From Sebastes aleutianus (Eukaryota > Chordata > Actinopteri > Perciformes > Sebastidae): a DNA stretch of 64,000 nt. Shown piece after piece: positions 36,001-47,072 of the stretch. Within the stretch, counting starts at the first letter, position 1, and every line of letters begins with the position of its first letter. The position numbers and the translations under genes are program-made. The stretch spans positions 33,017,990-33,081,989 of the forward strand of contig CAKAKS010000066.1 of NCBI GenBank assembly GCA_916700875.1, written 5' to 3'. Below the pieces are notes generated by a model. The model made no database searches. It was not told the DNA's origin and saw only the letters and a list, made by a program, of their open reading frames with translations.

Positions 36001-36517
36001 TTAAAGGTCCCATATTGTAAAAGGTGAGATTTTCAGGTATTTTATATTACAAAGCAGGTTTAAGTGCTTTATAAATACTGTTAAACTATCTAAACACTCA
36101 ATATACAGAGAAATACACACAGCCCGTGTTCAGAAATTGTGCCTTTGAAACAAGCTGTTACGATTTCTGTCCATTTGTGATGTCACAAATATACAATATA
36201 TAGACCATTACATGGTTTTAAACGTAAACATTCTAAATGTGTCCCAGTTTATTTCCTGTTGCAGTGTATGTAAATAACATCAGCTGACAGGAAGTAAACA
36301 TGGACCCAAACTGTTGCCACCAACGCAGTTCCGTTGCAATTCCATTGAAATGCACTAAAACGGAGCGTTTCAGACAGAGGGTAAATACAGGTATATTCAG
36401 ACAGACAGTATGAGGAAAATAAAGTGCTTTCTGAACATTAAACCATGTAAACATGTTCTAGTAGAAACACAAAATACAAGTATGAACCTGAAAATGAGCA
36501 TGATATGGGACCTTTAA
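36001..36517 (+). mobile_element. TTAA MITE family A, copy 3 (517 bp)
   Basis: TTAA, AGGTCCCATATTGTAAAAGG at the left; GAGCATGATATGGGACCT, TTAA at the right. It lies in the presumed first intron of AP3M2, in the same orientation as copies 1 and 2. Confidence 0.9.
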
Positions 36518-36574
36518 ATCACTTTTAAACGGACCCATTATACACCCTGACAGTCGTTGTTATAAGCTCCCAGC

Positions 36575-36730
36575 TATAGTCTATAGTTCACAGTCTGTAG
36601 TTCACAGTCTATAGTTCGCAGTCTATAGTTCACAGTCTGTAGTTCACAGTCTGTAGTTCACAGTCTATAGTTCAGTCTGTAGTTCACAGTCTATAGTTCA
36701 GTCTGTAGTTCACAGTCTGTAGTTCACAGC
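36575..36730. repeat. Minisatellite of about 14 bp (TAGTTCACAGTCTG)n
   Basis: About eleven imperfect units starting 60 bp after MITE copy 3. Units vary between CTATAGTTC and CTGTAGTTC. Confidence 0.85.
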
Positions 36731-37181
36731 AGCCTTTCATTCACGTGTTGCTCTGAAAAAGGTTGTGCACCCTGTGAATTTGTTTGAACAATTGTTAATC
36801 ATGTAATAATTATAGAAATGTAAATTATATATTTTTTTTGTTTTTTAAGGGCTTAACGTGTGTGAAATACCGACGTTACTCATAGATTAAAAATTACCAA
36901 AAAAATGCCTTGCTCTTCACATTATCAAATAAATATGTAGCTACATTGTGTCTATATACTTGTATCTATATAATAAACATACACACATTGAGCTCACAGA
37001 CCCATTTAATCCTCTACTACTGAAGTAAGCACATTGTATGATGACCAGTGTTTAAGCGTGAGGGAGAGCATAAAACCTGCTTTTATCCCCCAAGAAATGT
37101 GTCATGTGAGAGGAGGAAGGGCTTTTCAGTGGTAGGCATAGACTTCCTGTTTTCATTCATTTAATTTTTTTTGTCCTAACA

Positions 37182-37825
37182 CTATATATGGCTGTCAATC
37201 GATTAAGATATTTAATCGCATGATGGATCATAGTCAATCGTGATTACTCGCAAATCAATCGCACAATTTTTATCTGTTCAAAATGTACCTTAAAGGGAGA
37301 TTTGTCGAGTATTTAATACTCTTATCAACACGGGAGTGCTGCTTTATGCAAATATATGTATGTATTTATTATTGGAAATCAATTAACAACACAAAACAAT
37401 GACAAATATTGTCCAGAAACCCTCACAGGTACTGCATTTATCATAAGAAAATATGCTCAAGTCATAACATGTTGCTGACTTGACTATGACTTGCCTCAAA
37501 CTGCATGTGATTATCATAAAGTGGGCATGTCTGTAAAGGGGAGTCTCGTGATTACCCATAGAACCCATTTACATTCACATATCTTGAGGTCATAGGTCAA
37601 GGAACCCCTTTGAAAATGGCCATGCCACTTTTTCCTCGCCAAAATTTAGTGTAATTTTGGAGCGTTATTTAGCATCCTTCGACAAGCTAGTATGACATGG
37701 TACCAATGGATTCATTAGGTTTTATAGTTTCATATGATGCCAGTATATTAACTCTAGCTTTAAAATGGAGCCTGCTACAACCTAAAAAGCTTTAACGTAT
37801 TATTATCGTGTTAACTTTGCCAGTC

Positions 37826-37830
<5 letters not shown>
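37182..37830. mobile_element. hAT-like element (copy 2 of the 16906 family)
   Basis: TATATGGCTGTCAATCGATT, ATTATCATAAAGTGGGCATG and CATATCTTGAGGTCATAGGT match 16906-17734. The right end (GTTAACTTTGCCAGTCTTA) runs into a (TA)n tract at 37828-37862, so its terminus is blurred. Confidence 0.7.
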
Positions 37831-37864
<34 letters not shown>

Positions 37865-38457
37865 TGTATATATACATACATATTTATAGATACATACATA
37901 CAGTATAGACGTTATTGTACAAAGACTCATTCTGAAATGTTCACACTAGCACATTTATGTCTCCCTGAAATTACAAAATAATTGCATTCGGATCATTTTG
38001 TTGATGTGTAAAATACCTAAATGTACTAACTGTTAAATAATTGAATTATTGCTTTGTATATAGTAGTATAATGCTTTCATCACATTGTGCAAAATACAGA
38101 CAATACATCTATTTCACAGAAGACATTTTGACATCTTACAGTAGTAGTAGTATTTATATGTGCGTGGTTTTGACTTTATTTTAATTTTACTGATTATGTT
38201 GATCAAATTGACAGAATGTTTAATGTATTGTCATTTGTTTAAAACATTGCTTTATTTAATTTAACTTAATTATGAACTAAACATTCACTATTTAGTGTTA
38301 AATGACTATACAGTATTAGTACAGTAGAGACATACACTAAATATAAACCAGTGACCTCACACATGAACACAATTAATTCTACAAGCACTTTCTAACAATT
38401 TATTCAGCTTTCTCAACCTTTTCTCATTGTGCTCTGGTTTTCTCTTTTCATCGTTAG
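37831..38457. other. AP3M2 intron DNA without recognised content
   Basis: (TA)n to 37862, then about 600 bp of AT-rich intron up to the polypyrimidine tract before exon 2. No repeat family recognised. Confidence 0.4.
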
Positions 38458-38477
38458 CCTCTCAGCCTCCAGCCAAA

Positions 38478-38750
38478 ATGATCCACAGCCTGTTCCTAGT
38501 AAACGCCTCGGGGGACATTTTCCTGGAGAAGCACTGGAAGAGCGTGGTCAGCCGCTCCGTGTGCGACTACTTCTTTGAGGCACAGGAACGGGCCACCGAG
38601 CCGGAGAACGTCCCGCCGGTGATACCAACACCGCACCACTACCTTATCAGCGTTCTCAGGCACCGCATCTACTTTGTCGCAGTCATCCAGAGTGAGGTGC
38701 CGCCGCTGTTTGTCATCGAGTTTCTGCACAGAGTCGTCGACACGTTCCAG
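38478..38750 (+). CDS. ap3m2: AP3M2 coding exon 1
   Basis: The ATG at 38478 sits in CCAAAATGA after an acceptor at 38456-38457 (a second possible acceptor is CTCAG at 38461-38464). It encodes the first 91 residues, including FFEAQERATEPENVPPVIPT and EVPPLFVIEFLHRVVDTFQ. The donor is weak: CAG|GTTCTG. Confidence 0.95.
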
Positions 38751-41700
38751 GTTCTGGCTCCCTCTGCATTTTCAAGTCCGCTTTTAGTTAAGTTTAAATA
38801 ACTCATATCTGATTTAAAATACTCATATCCTGCCTGTGTTTTTTATTCTCAGGACTATTTTGGAGTGTGTACAGAGGCTGCTATTAAGGACAATGTGGTA
38901 GTGGTCTATGAACTGCTGGAGGAGATGCTGGACAACGGCTTTCCTCTGGCCACAGAGTCCAACATCCTCAAAGAGCTCATCAAGCCTCCCACCATCCTCC
39001 GCACAATGGTCAACACCATCACAGGTATAATCCATGTACTGTACATGTTAACCACTGGCCATAGTGCCTGTAAAATTCAAACTGAATTGGACATTTGAAA
39101 CATTGAGTTGTCCACTAGTGAGAGCATAGAGTGCTCCAGGTAGGACTTATTTTTGGAGGCCAACCAGGAAGTTAGCATCGCCCTGGATCTCGAGAGAAAA
39201 AAAACCCAATGGGATTTTTCATCGGATTTTGGTTTATTGCAGAAAATCAGCTCTGTGGCAAACAGAAGCTTATGATACTTACACGTTTTGTTCGGCAAGA
39301 TAATCTCCACAAACGAACACCACTTTTATGATTTTTGAAGCGTAAATGCAATTGTCAGAAGTAAAAAAAAAAAAAGCTAACGTTAGGCTATAAACTAACT
39401 ACACCACGGTCGCATGATTCACGTCACCACCACTAAGCTAAAGGCGGACTAGTGTTCAGCGTGATGACGTTTAGTAGTCTCATTTTGACACTTTTTAGCA
39501 ACCGCCTTTTTTAAGACACGTAAAAGCTTCAAAATTCACGAGTGGGGTATTTATGGATGTATTTTATATCGTACAACAAAACGTTAAAATCTCTTGAGCT
39601 TGTGTTGACCACAGACCTTATTTCAGGCATCTAACTAATTCAAAAAACCTATTGACTTCCAGACGAGGGAACCGAAAAAGCTAAAATGCTAACTCATTTC
39701 CGGGTTGTAGGACTCATTCCTGCACCACTCTGTTATGTAAAGTTATGATAGTGATGTCAGATATAATGTGTAGCAATGTGTATGTGAGGTGCTGGACAAG
39801 TTAATCCAAGTAACTGGTGTTTAAAACACAAGGGACGCCTCATGTCACATTAAGTCACTATAGGTTCAACAGTTATTAAAACAAGTTGTACAGGGATCTA
39901 CACTATGGCATGTGTATTATGATGGTGTTTAAGAGCTAAGTGTGCACTGTGTAAATGGGCTTGTTATTTTCCATTTGCTTAATGTCTGTTTTCCAGGTAG
40001 CACCAATGTTGGTGAACAGCTCCCTACAGGCCAGCTGTCGGTGGTGCCATGGCGACGCACCGGAGTCAAATACACCAACAACGAGGCCTACTTTGATGTG
40101 GTGGAGGAGATCGACGCTATCATCGATAAATCAGGTATGTGTCTGAACAGCCTGCCGATCAAACACTTCACTGTCAGTTATGACTCATTTAATGCACACT
40201 GTAATGTAATTTGATTATATTATAATTGACATGTTTGCATTAACAAACAGCAGCTTTACTCCACAAGCATTAGTGTCTGCCTTCACACTGATTTTGTTGT
40301 TAATTTATATGTTGTTTTTTTGCTCTCTGTCAACTCCTCACATCAACCTCCAACCGTCCTCCTCAGGCTCCACCATTACAGCAGAAATTCAGGGAGTTAT
40401 TGATGCCTGTGTAAAACTGACAGGCATGCCCGACCTCACTCTCTCATTTATGGTGAGTTTCCTCTTTTCTCACAGTTCTAAGCCTCTTGTGTAATTTCAA
40501 CAAATGTGCTAACTCTTTTCATGTGCTCAGTGGATCCACACTGTCAGACTCACATACTCACAGTCACATTCTGTAATGACATGCATAATTGCGGGGCGCT
40601 CCCCGGTAGCTCAAATGGTGGAGCGGGCGCCCATATGTACCGGGGCTGGGTCCTTGCCACAGCAGCCCTTTGCTGTGTGTCGTCTCCCCCCCTTCAACCC
40701 TTTCCTGTTTATTTTCAGCTGTAAGGCAAAGGACAAAAAAAGAAAAGAAATAATTGCAAGTCAAATGTAGAAAGTACCACATGTAACGCTGGGATGAGTA
40801 CTATAAGTTCTCGTAGACTCCACCAGACTCCACTTATTTTTTCTATAAAGTTATTATAATTAGAGCTGTCACAATACCAGAAATGAAGTAGTCAAAACCA
40901 ATATCAGTGAAATTCCACAATTTTCGAAACCAATTCAATACCATAGTAAAAAACAAAAGTAAAACAATAAATCCCATGTACTTCAACATCTACTCCTTTA
41001 TTACCGTTTGCATACTGTTTTTTTTAAATTTTATATCACTATAAAAACCTCCTCCAAACAACTGCATTTATTCAAGTTTCTCACATTTTACAAGATTACA
41101 TTTGAACACACTAAATGCTCATTTACTGAATAGAGCCTGAACGCCTCATAATGTAAATCAATGGTACCTCCCGTGTTGAAGTCGGCAGGACGAGTGCCGG
41201 TTAACGTTAGCTGTTTGCAGCCGGTAAGCAGCACTGTCCTGCACGGAGCTAACAGGTAAGTAATGGATAATGTGCAGCGAGCCGGTTGTTGTTGTGAAAT
41301 AAACCCTGACAGGGCGACATGTGGCACCATGACGCAAAGCTGAGGGGTCTTGCATCACCCTGAAGAGGTTTATTTCACAACAATGACCCGCTAGTTTCTC
41401 GCTTATTACACGGCTGCTTACTTTAAAAAAACAATAATTTGACACAAAAATGGTCCGCCAGAGTCCGAGTTCAGAACTGCGTCCATAGCAACGGTCTGTT
41501 ATACATAGCAACGGTCTGCTATAGAGAAATAATAGACCGTAGAATGCCGTGATTGACCAATCAGAATTGTGTATTCAACAAAGCTGTGTAATAACATTAA
41601 CTAGCTCTCGTCCTGCCGATTTCAACACAGACAATGTAGCATCATCAGGGTTTAATAGGGTGCATCCCCTGGACGTGTAGATAATGAGTTTACAAACACG

Positions 41701-44700
41701 ACGGGACGCCGTTAGTCTCCACCCCTAACGGTACCAGCGGTACTGTAGAAAAACGAGTACCATCACGTTTTCAGAACTTTGGCATTGACTTGGTACCGAA
41801 GTATCTGTTCTCGTGACATCCCTGATGATAATCCTTTTTGCTTTTGCACAAGAAGTCAAAATTGTTCAAACAGCTGGAAAAACAAAAGCCATCAGCAAAA
41901 GCAATGGAATGATCTTTGATGAACCCAACTGGCCCCTCTGCCTCTCTCTCCCAGAATCCTCGGCTGCTGGATGATGTCAGCTTCCACCCGTGTGTTCGGT
42001 TCAAGCGCTGGGAAGCTGAGCGGATCCTCTCCTTCATCCCCCCTGATGGAAACTTCCGGTTGCTCTCCTACCACGTCAGCTCTCAGAAGTCAGTGTTTTT
42101 TCCTTCAGGATCATTTTATGTCATTTTATGTCACTTTTATGGCAAAGACACATAAAGTTGAAACACCACTCAGCACATTATCCATTTTTCAATAGTTGCC
42201 AATTTACGGTATGTGTTCTGTCTGAAGGATTTTCTCCCAAGCGGTGTACTAATATTAGAATTCAACGGCGGAATCACAAAATGTACACTACAACTACTAT
42301 TCCACTGGCTCGCATGACTCTGATTCCTGTTGTTCGTTGGCCTGCTTCTTCTTCAGCCTGGTGGCGATCCCAGTGTACGTCAAGCACAACATCACCTTCC
42401 GAGAGGGAAGCTCCCAGGGACGTTTTGACTTGACTCTGGGACCCAAACAGACCATGGGCAAGGCCGTGGAGTCGGTCCTAGTCAGCAGCCAGCTGCCCCG
42501 GGGCGTCCTGAACGCCAACCTCAACGCCTCCCAGGGAACATACACCTTTGACCCAGTCACAAAGGTACTTAGGAATTGTGTATTTATACACCTGAAAGAG
42601 AGAAGAAGGGAAAAGTGCATGATCTTATATTGACATCTTAATGTTTTGTTTTTGGGCTAGATGTTGTCATGGGATGTTGGCAAGATCAACCCACAGAAGC
42701 TTCCCAGCCTTAAAGGCACCATGAGCCTGCAGGCCGGGGCCTCCAAACCTGACGAGAACCCCACCATCAACATCCAGTTCAAGATCCAACAGATGGCCAT
42801 CTCAGGTACAGACACACTTAGCTTTTACTAGCCAAAACTTACTTTAACTTTGCGTTTGTGATGCTAAAGGGAACTGCTTTCCACCGAGCCTCACTATGAG
42901 CTCCACCCTCTCGTCCAAATATGGTCATGTAGTTCCAAAAAACCAAGATGGCGACGGCCGGAGCCACCCACTTGGAGCTTCACTTTGGAAACCTATGGGT
43001 GACGTCACCGAGACAACGTCCATATCTAATACAGTCTATGGTTCTTATTCCATTACTTTCCCTGACGTTTTATGTTTTTGCCGTGGTATTGTTTCAATGT
43101 CGATATCATATATATTTAGGCAGGGTATTGTATCAAATTCATAATTTAGGTATCACACTTATCCTCACGCTGTCATGATTGCGTCATTCCAGGAATTCCT
43201 TCATTTCTTGCAGGAGTAGTTTTTTCTTGATTGAGATTCTCTGTGAAACAACACCCAGTGCACATCCTGCTAAACTCCCACACACAACAGCCAGGCTGTT
43301 TCAGTGAGTCCGATTCTGTATTGAGAATAATTTGACCTCAACCCCCACACACACAAGAGAAGCTTTCATCACACAGCCTGCTCAGCTGATAACCACCTGA
43401 CTGTCACATTCTGTGAGCACAGTGACACAATGGCCACTAGATGGTGCCAAATGCATTAATACATCTCCTCACATGACATCAGACTCTGATGTATTCACTA
43501 CATCATTTCAGGACTCTATAAGCAGATTGTGATACACAGAAGTACTCATTTTATTCATTGTTTTTTAACTCAGTGTATTTACATATATTAGTATATGATT
43601 TGCTTTAATGGTAATCCTCAGCTATAGAGTGATGTGGGCTTGGTTAGCAGACATATTTCCCTAGCATGTGATTATTCTATACAGGATTTTAGGTAAAATG
43701 CAAAGCAATATTGCCCAACATTCTTAGCTAAAAATCCTAATTTCCCAACATTTAAGGCAATATGTCTAACATGCATTTAATTAAGTGTATAGTTTGTTTT
43801 TTTTAAACTACAATTTAGGCTAGCACTGGTGTGATTAGTCCCAGTTTGTGACTTTTGTGTATTACCATTAATTTTGAGTCACAGTGCTAAGCATTTGATT
43901 TTCCTAAAAATTTAACAACAATAGCTGCCGTTCTGAAGGTATCCCTAGAATCCTCTTCATCACTCTTTGTAACCTGTTTCACAACTTGAGATGTACAGTA
44001 TTTCATAATCCAGGTAACATGAAATGAATTATATGTCCTGACCTGCGCAACAAAATACTTTGTTCATTTTGAACACAAACATACAGCATGTCATCTAGTA
44101 TTATCTTTGTTTGGATTAGAAAAAGAGGTGGAATTTGGGAAATGAGTTAAACATCTTTTCTATGGTGCAGCAGAATTTTGGAAGTTCAACCTCAGCTCCT
44201 AAAATAAGTTTATAATAAACTGTCTAAGCCAAAAATACAGACACTCTCAGACCTTTTAAGGACAAAAATGTCCCCATTGAAACCCATTAAAACCCACACT
44301 TATTGATCCCTCTGCCATTACAGCATAAAATCATGCATTATATTTTACTAGGCTTTCAATCTTAGAGCCCTGGCTTCAAAATTGCAGTTTTTTTTTACTA
44401 TTTTTCCAGCAGATTGAGCTATTATCTCACGTTCTCTCTATGGGGGCAAATACAAGCTATTTTCCTGGTTTCCACTAGGGGTATTGCTGCTGTATTACAG
44501 AGCACTGCAGTGTTTGATGCAATGCATCAAAATCATTGTTGTTGCTAATCATTGACATGACCAATAGAAAATAAAAAATGCCCCTAGCATTTAGTATATA
44601 GAAAATTATTAAATATTTGTGCTTTTTTTCATATAAAAAACAACAACAACAACAACAACAACAGTGACAAACTGGCATTTAAAGGGTTACACTTCTGAAA

Positions 44701-45583
44701 ATGATTGAAATGTTGGTTGAAAAATTTAACTCAGTGAAAGTGGAAAATAATATTAATATATAGTATTCTATAGCTGTTTTAGGAAGGGGACATTTTTGTC
44801 CTCTAAAGTAACAGGTGGGAGTGTGTTGTTTTTTTTTATTGGAAACTGCACAAAAAATATAAATGCATCAACATCATTGTTGTAGCTAACCGTTGACATA
44901 TCCCAGACTGTGAAAAAAAATGCCCCTTAGCATTTACTGTACAGAAAATAATTAAATTCTTGTGTTTTTTCCATAACAACAGTGACATTATGAAAACAAA
45001 CTGGTATTTGAAGGTTTAACATTCTAAAAAATGAATGAATATTTGGTTGTTATGATCAGGACTGAAGTTTTGTCCTCCGAGGACATCTTTAACTTTTTTA
45101 AGGATTCTGGAAATACTTTCAGAACAGTTGTGAGTGTTAAATAACATCTGGGATTTTCAAACTTCACCAGGCATATCTTTTTGGGAAAATCTGATGCTTT
45201 GCGCTGTAATGGTAATACAGCACTGAGCTGAGAGTGGATATAGAGTAAGTGAGGTCGAGTAGAAACCTAATGCTGACATCTCTGTAGTTGTTGTAGCCTA
45301 TTCAAATCTCTCTGGAAGGTCCATAAATGAACTTCCCACCGTCTTCAAACATTCAAGCCAGGTTTTTTTTTTTTGTGTTGCTGCAAGTGTTTGCTCTTGT
45401 CCAGTAACAAAAGTTCAGTGCACATCAGACTGTATTTAGAAATGCAAATTGGGGAAAAATCTGTATTTTTGTCCTTCAACAGGTCTGAAGGTGAATCGAC
45501 TGGACATGTACGGTGAGAAGTATAAACCTTTCAAAGGCATCAAATACATGACGAAGGCTGGCAAGTTCCAGGTGCGGACATAA
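38478..45583 (+). CDS. ap3m2: AP3M2, AP-3 adaptor complex mu subunit (complete, 8 coding exons)
   Basis: Medium subunit of AP-3, a coat adaptor on endosomes that sorts Tyr-based cargo to lysosomes, lysosome-related organelles and, for the neuronal form, synaptic vesicles. Coding exons: 38478-38750, 38853-39024, 39997-40134, 40367-40452, 41955-42088, 42357-42564, 42661-42805 and 45483-45583. They join in phase to 418 residues, the length of human AP3M2. The N-terminal longin-like half (MIHSLFLVNASGDIFLEKHW) is followed by the mu-homology domain, which ends KAGKFQVRT. Choices such as GQLSVVPWRRTGVKYTNNEA, STITAEIQGVIDACVKLTGM and NPQKLPSLKGTMSLQAGASK fit AP3M2 better than AP3M1. It lies next to KAT6A, as in mammals. 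Confidence 0.97.
38853..39024 (+). CDS. ap3m2: AP3M2 coding exon 2
   Basis: DYFGVCTEAAIKDNVVVVYE then LLEEMLDNGFPLATESNILK and PPTILRTMVNTITG. This is the helical end of the longin-like domain. It ends in phase 1 (G|GTATAA). Confidence 0.96.
39115..39740. mobile_element. TIR element family C, copy 1
   Basis: Ends AGAGTGCTCCAGGTAGGACT and GGACTCATTCCTGCACCACTCT pair imperfectly. The whole unit recurs in inverted orientation at 46160-46730. It lies in the AP3M2 intron between coding exons 2 and 3. Confidence 0.7.
39997..40134 (+). CDS. ap3m2: AP3M2 coding exon 3
   Basis: STNVGEQLPTGQLSVVPWRR then TGVKYTNNEAYFDVVEEIDA and IIDKS. This is the inter-domain linker and the first strand of the mu-homology domain. 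Confidence 0.97.
40367..40452 (+). CDS. ap3m2: AP3M2 coding exon 4
   Basis: GSTITAEIQGVIDACVKLTG then MPDLTLSFM. Short exon of 86 bp with consensus borders (CCTCAG and GTGAGT). Confidence 0.97.
40591..40748 (+). mobile_element. tRNA-derived SINE, B box lost
   Basis: CCCCGGTAGCTCAAATGGTG, with the A box (TAGCTCAAATGGTGGAGCGG) clear, then GGGCGCCCATATGTACCGGG, the body segment CCCTTTGCTGTGTGTCGTCT, TTCAGCTGTAAGGCAAAGG and an A-rich tail. The GTTCGAATCC-type B box is deleted, so it cannot be transcribed by RNA polymerase III. Confidence 0.75.
40865..41240. other. AP3M2 intron, degenerate hAT-like DNA
   Basis: AGAGCTGTCACAATACCAGA at 40863 resembles a hAT end, and GTACCGAAGTATCTGTTCTC with GTGACATCCCT near 41790-41822 could be its partner, with the foldback repeat at 41255 inserted between. 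The reconstruction is uncertain. Confidence 0.35.
41255..41605. repeat. Foldback repeat family D (uninterrupted copy)
   Basis: GGATAATGTGCAGCGAGCCG, GTTGTTGTGAAATAAACC pairing with GGTTTATTTCACAACAATG, then ATAGCAACGGTCTGTTATAC. The same repeat at about 55266-56025 is split by MITE family A. Here the junction reads GCTTACTTTAAAAAAACAAT, the unfilled site. Confidence 0.72.
41955..42088 (+). CDS. ap3m2: AP3M2 coding exon 5
   Basis: NPRLLDDVSFHPCVRFKRWE then AERILSFIPPDGNFRLLSYH and VSSQ. It ends in a split Asn codon (AA|GTCAGT) that the next exon completes. Confidence 0.97.
42357..42564 (+). CDS. ap3m2: AP3M2 coding exon 6
   Basis: LVAIPVYVKHNITFREGSSQ, GRFDLTLGPKQTMGKAVESV and LNASQGTYTFDPVTK. 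This is the cargo-binding face of the mu-homology domain. Confidence 0.96.
42661..42805 (+). CDS. ap3m2: AP3M2 coding exon 7
   Basis: MLSWDVGKINPQKLPSLKGT then MSLQAGASKPDENPTINIQF and KIQQMAIS. The upstream intron is only 96 bp. Confidence 0.97.
42806..45482 (+). other. AP3M2 last intron
   Basis: 2.7 kb. A repeat end resembling 8797 lies near 42920-43040 (ACGTCCATATCTAATACAGT). A segment of about 200 bp at 44480-44690 is repeated in diverged form at 44820-45020; shared words include CATCATTGTTGTAGCTAA and TGCCCCTTAGCATTTA. An (ACA)n run lies at 44641-44662. The rest is AT-rich and unassigned. Confidence 0.5.
45483..45583 (+). CDS. ap3m2: AP3M2 last coding exon
   Basis: GLKVNRLDMYGEKYKPFKGI then KYMTKAGKFQVRT and TAA at 45581-45583. 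The acceptor is CTTCAACAG after a 2.7-kb intron. Confidence 0.97.
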
Positions 45584-46159
45584 AGACTGCTGCTCTGTGA
45601 CTACTGGACCAAACCACCATGAGACTGAGGGGTGATGTGATGGGGGGGAGGGGAGGGGAGTTGGTACATTCCCTGTGTTTATGCATTTCAGGATTTAACA
45701 AATTGGAGGCTCCATGTAGCAGTTAAGAACGGACCATTGCGCATAGGACCTCTGTTGAAGTAAAAGCATCAAATGTCCAGTAACCTGGTTAGAGCTGTGA
45801 GTCTGGACAGTTTGAACCAAGAGTCTCTCTGTCCAAGCTGAAACTCAGGCCAAACCCAACTCATCACTATTTATATTTTCACTGATCATTTTAATATTGA
45901 GCCCAAACCAAACCCAAGCAGTTACACGAGTGCCGGTTTGTGTTAATCCTGGCTTCATCAAGTTCAAACATTTCAAGCTCTAACAAGCGAACAACGGGCC
46001 ACAATCTGATGCTGTACTATTTCAGCTGCAGGTATCAGGTTTGGAAGGGTCTGTCCTCCACGTCTCCACACAATATTTTATTGTCTATGGCATGTTTGTC
46101 TCGATAGATGTGTGCTGCTGACTGTTTTCACACTCTGAACAACATATATTGGATATTGG

Positions 46160-46730
46160 ACCAATAGAATTCTACAGGAATGAGTCCTAAAACCCGGAAA
46201 CGAGTTAGCATTTTAGCACTTCCGGTTCCCTCGTCTGGAAGTCAATGGGTTTTTTGAATTAGTTAGATGCAAATAAGAAATAAGGTCTGTGGTTAACACA
46301 AGCTTCAAAAGATTTTAACGTTTTGTTCTACGATATAAAATACATCAATAAATATGTGAATTTGAAAGCCTTTGTGTCTTAAAAAAAGGCGGTGGCTAAA
46401 TGAGACTACTAAAGGTCATCACGCCGACTGTCCGCCTTTACAGCTTCGTTGTTTATACTCGCACTGTAGTTTGTTTATAGCCTAACGTTGGCGTTTTACT
46501 TCTGGCGATTGCATTTACACTTCAAAAATCATAAACGTGGTGTTCATTTGTGGAGATTATCTTGTTGAACTAAACGTGTAAGTATCATAAATGTATGTTT
46601 GCCACAGAGCTTATTTTCTGCAATAATTCAAAACCCAATGGAAAAATCCTGTTGGCTTTTTGTCGAGGGAACCCAGGATGATGCTAACTCCCTGGTTGGC
46701 CTACAAAAATACGTCATCCCTGGAGCACTC
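46160..46730. mobile_element. TIR element family C, copy 2 (inverted)
   Basis: Reverse complement of 39115-39740: AGGAATGAGTCCT at the left, CCTGGAGCACTCTATAG at the right. Shared words include TAGCCTAACGTT and GGAGATTATCTTG. Confidence 0.7.
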
Positions 46731-47072
46731 TATAGTATATCAAAATAGAGATTCCCCTACAATAAATTGAGATTGCGTGAGATGTGTAGTATGGCAGAAA
46801 TTCAGTGTTTTCCCATGTCAAAGGACCTCTGTAAGATAAAAGAAATAGCATTGTCTTACAGCACTTAACCGAGTGGAGAAACTAGCGGCAGCTGATCAAA
46901 TCGATATGCTGTAACAGCTGATACTGTAAGTTTAGTTTTGCTATAAATCAGTAGGGCAGTTGAGCTTATATTCTAGAGAAAACTAAATTAAAGCAAATAT
47001 TATCTTTTTTTCACAAAACTTGCTCCTAAATTTCCTAGCGCATGGTCCTGCATTACTTTTCTCTGATCCTTA

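Noticed and set aside
40591..40665. tRNA gene
   Set aside because: A box present but no acceptor stem pairing, no T-loop/B box, and a SINE body with A-rich tail follows.
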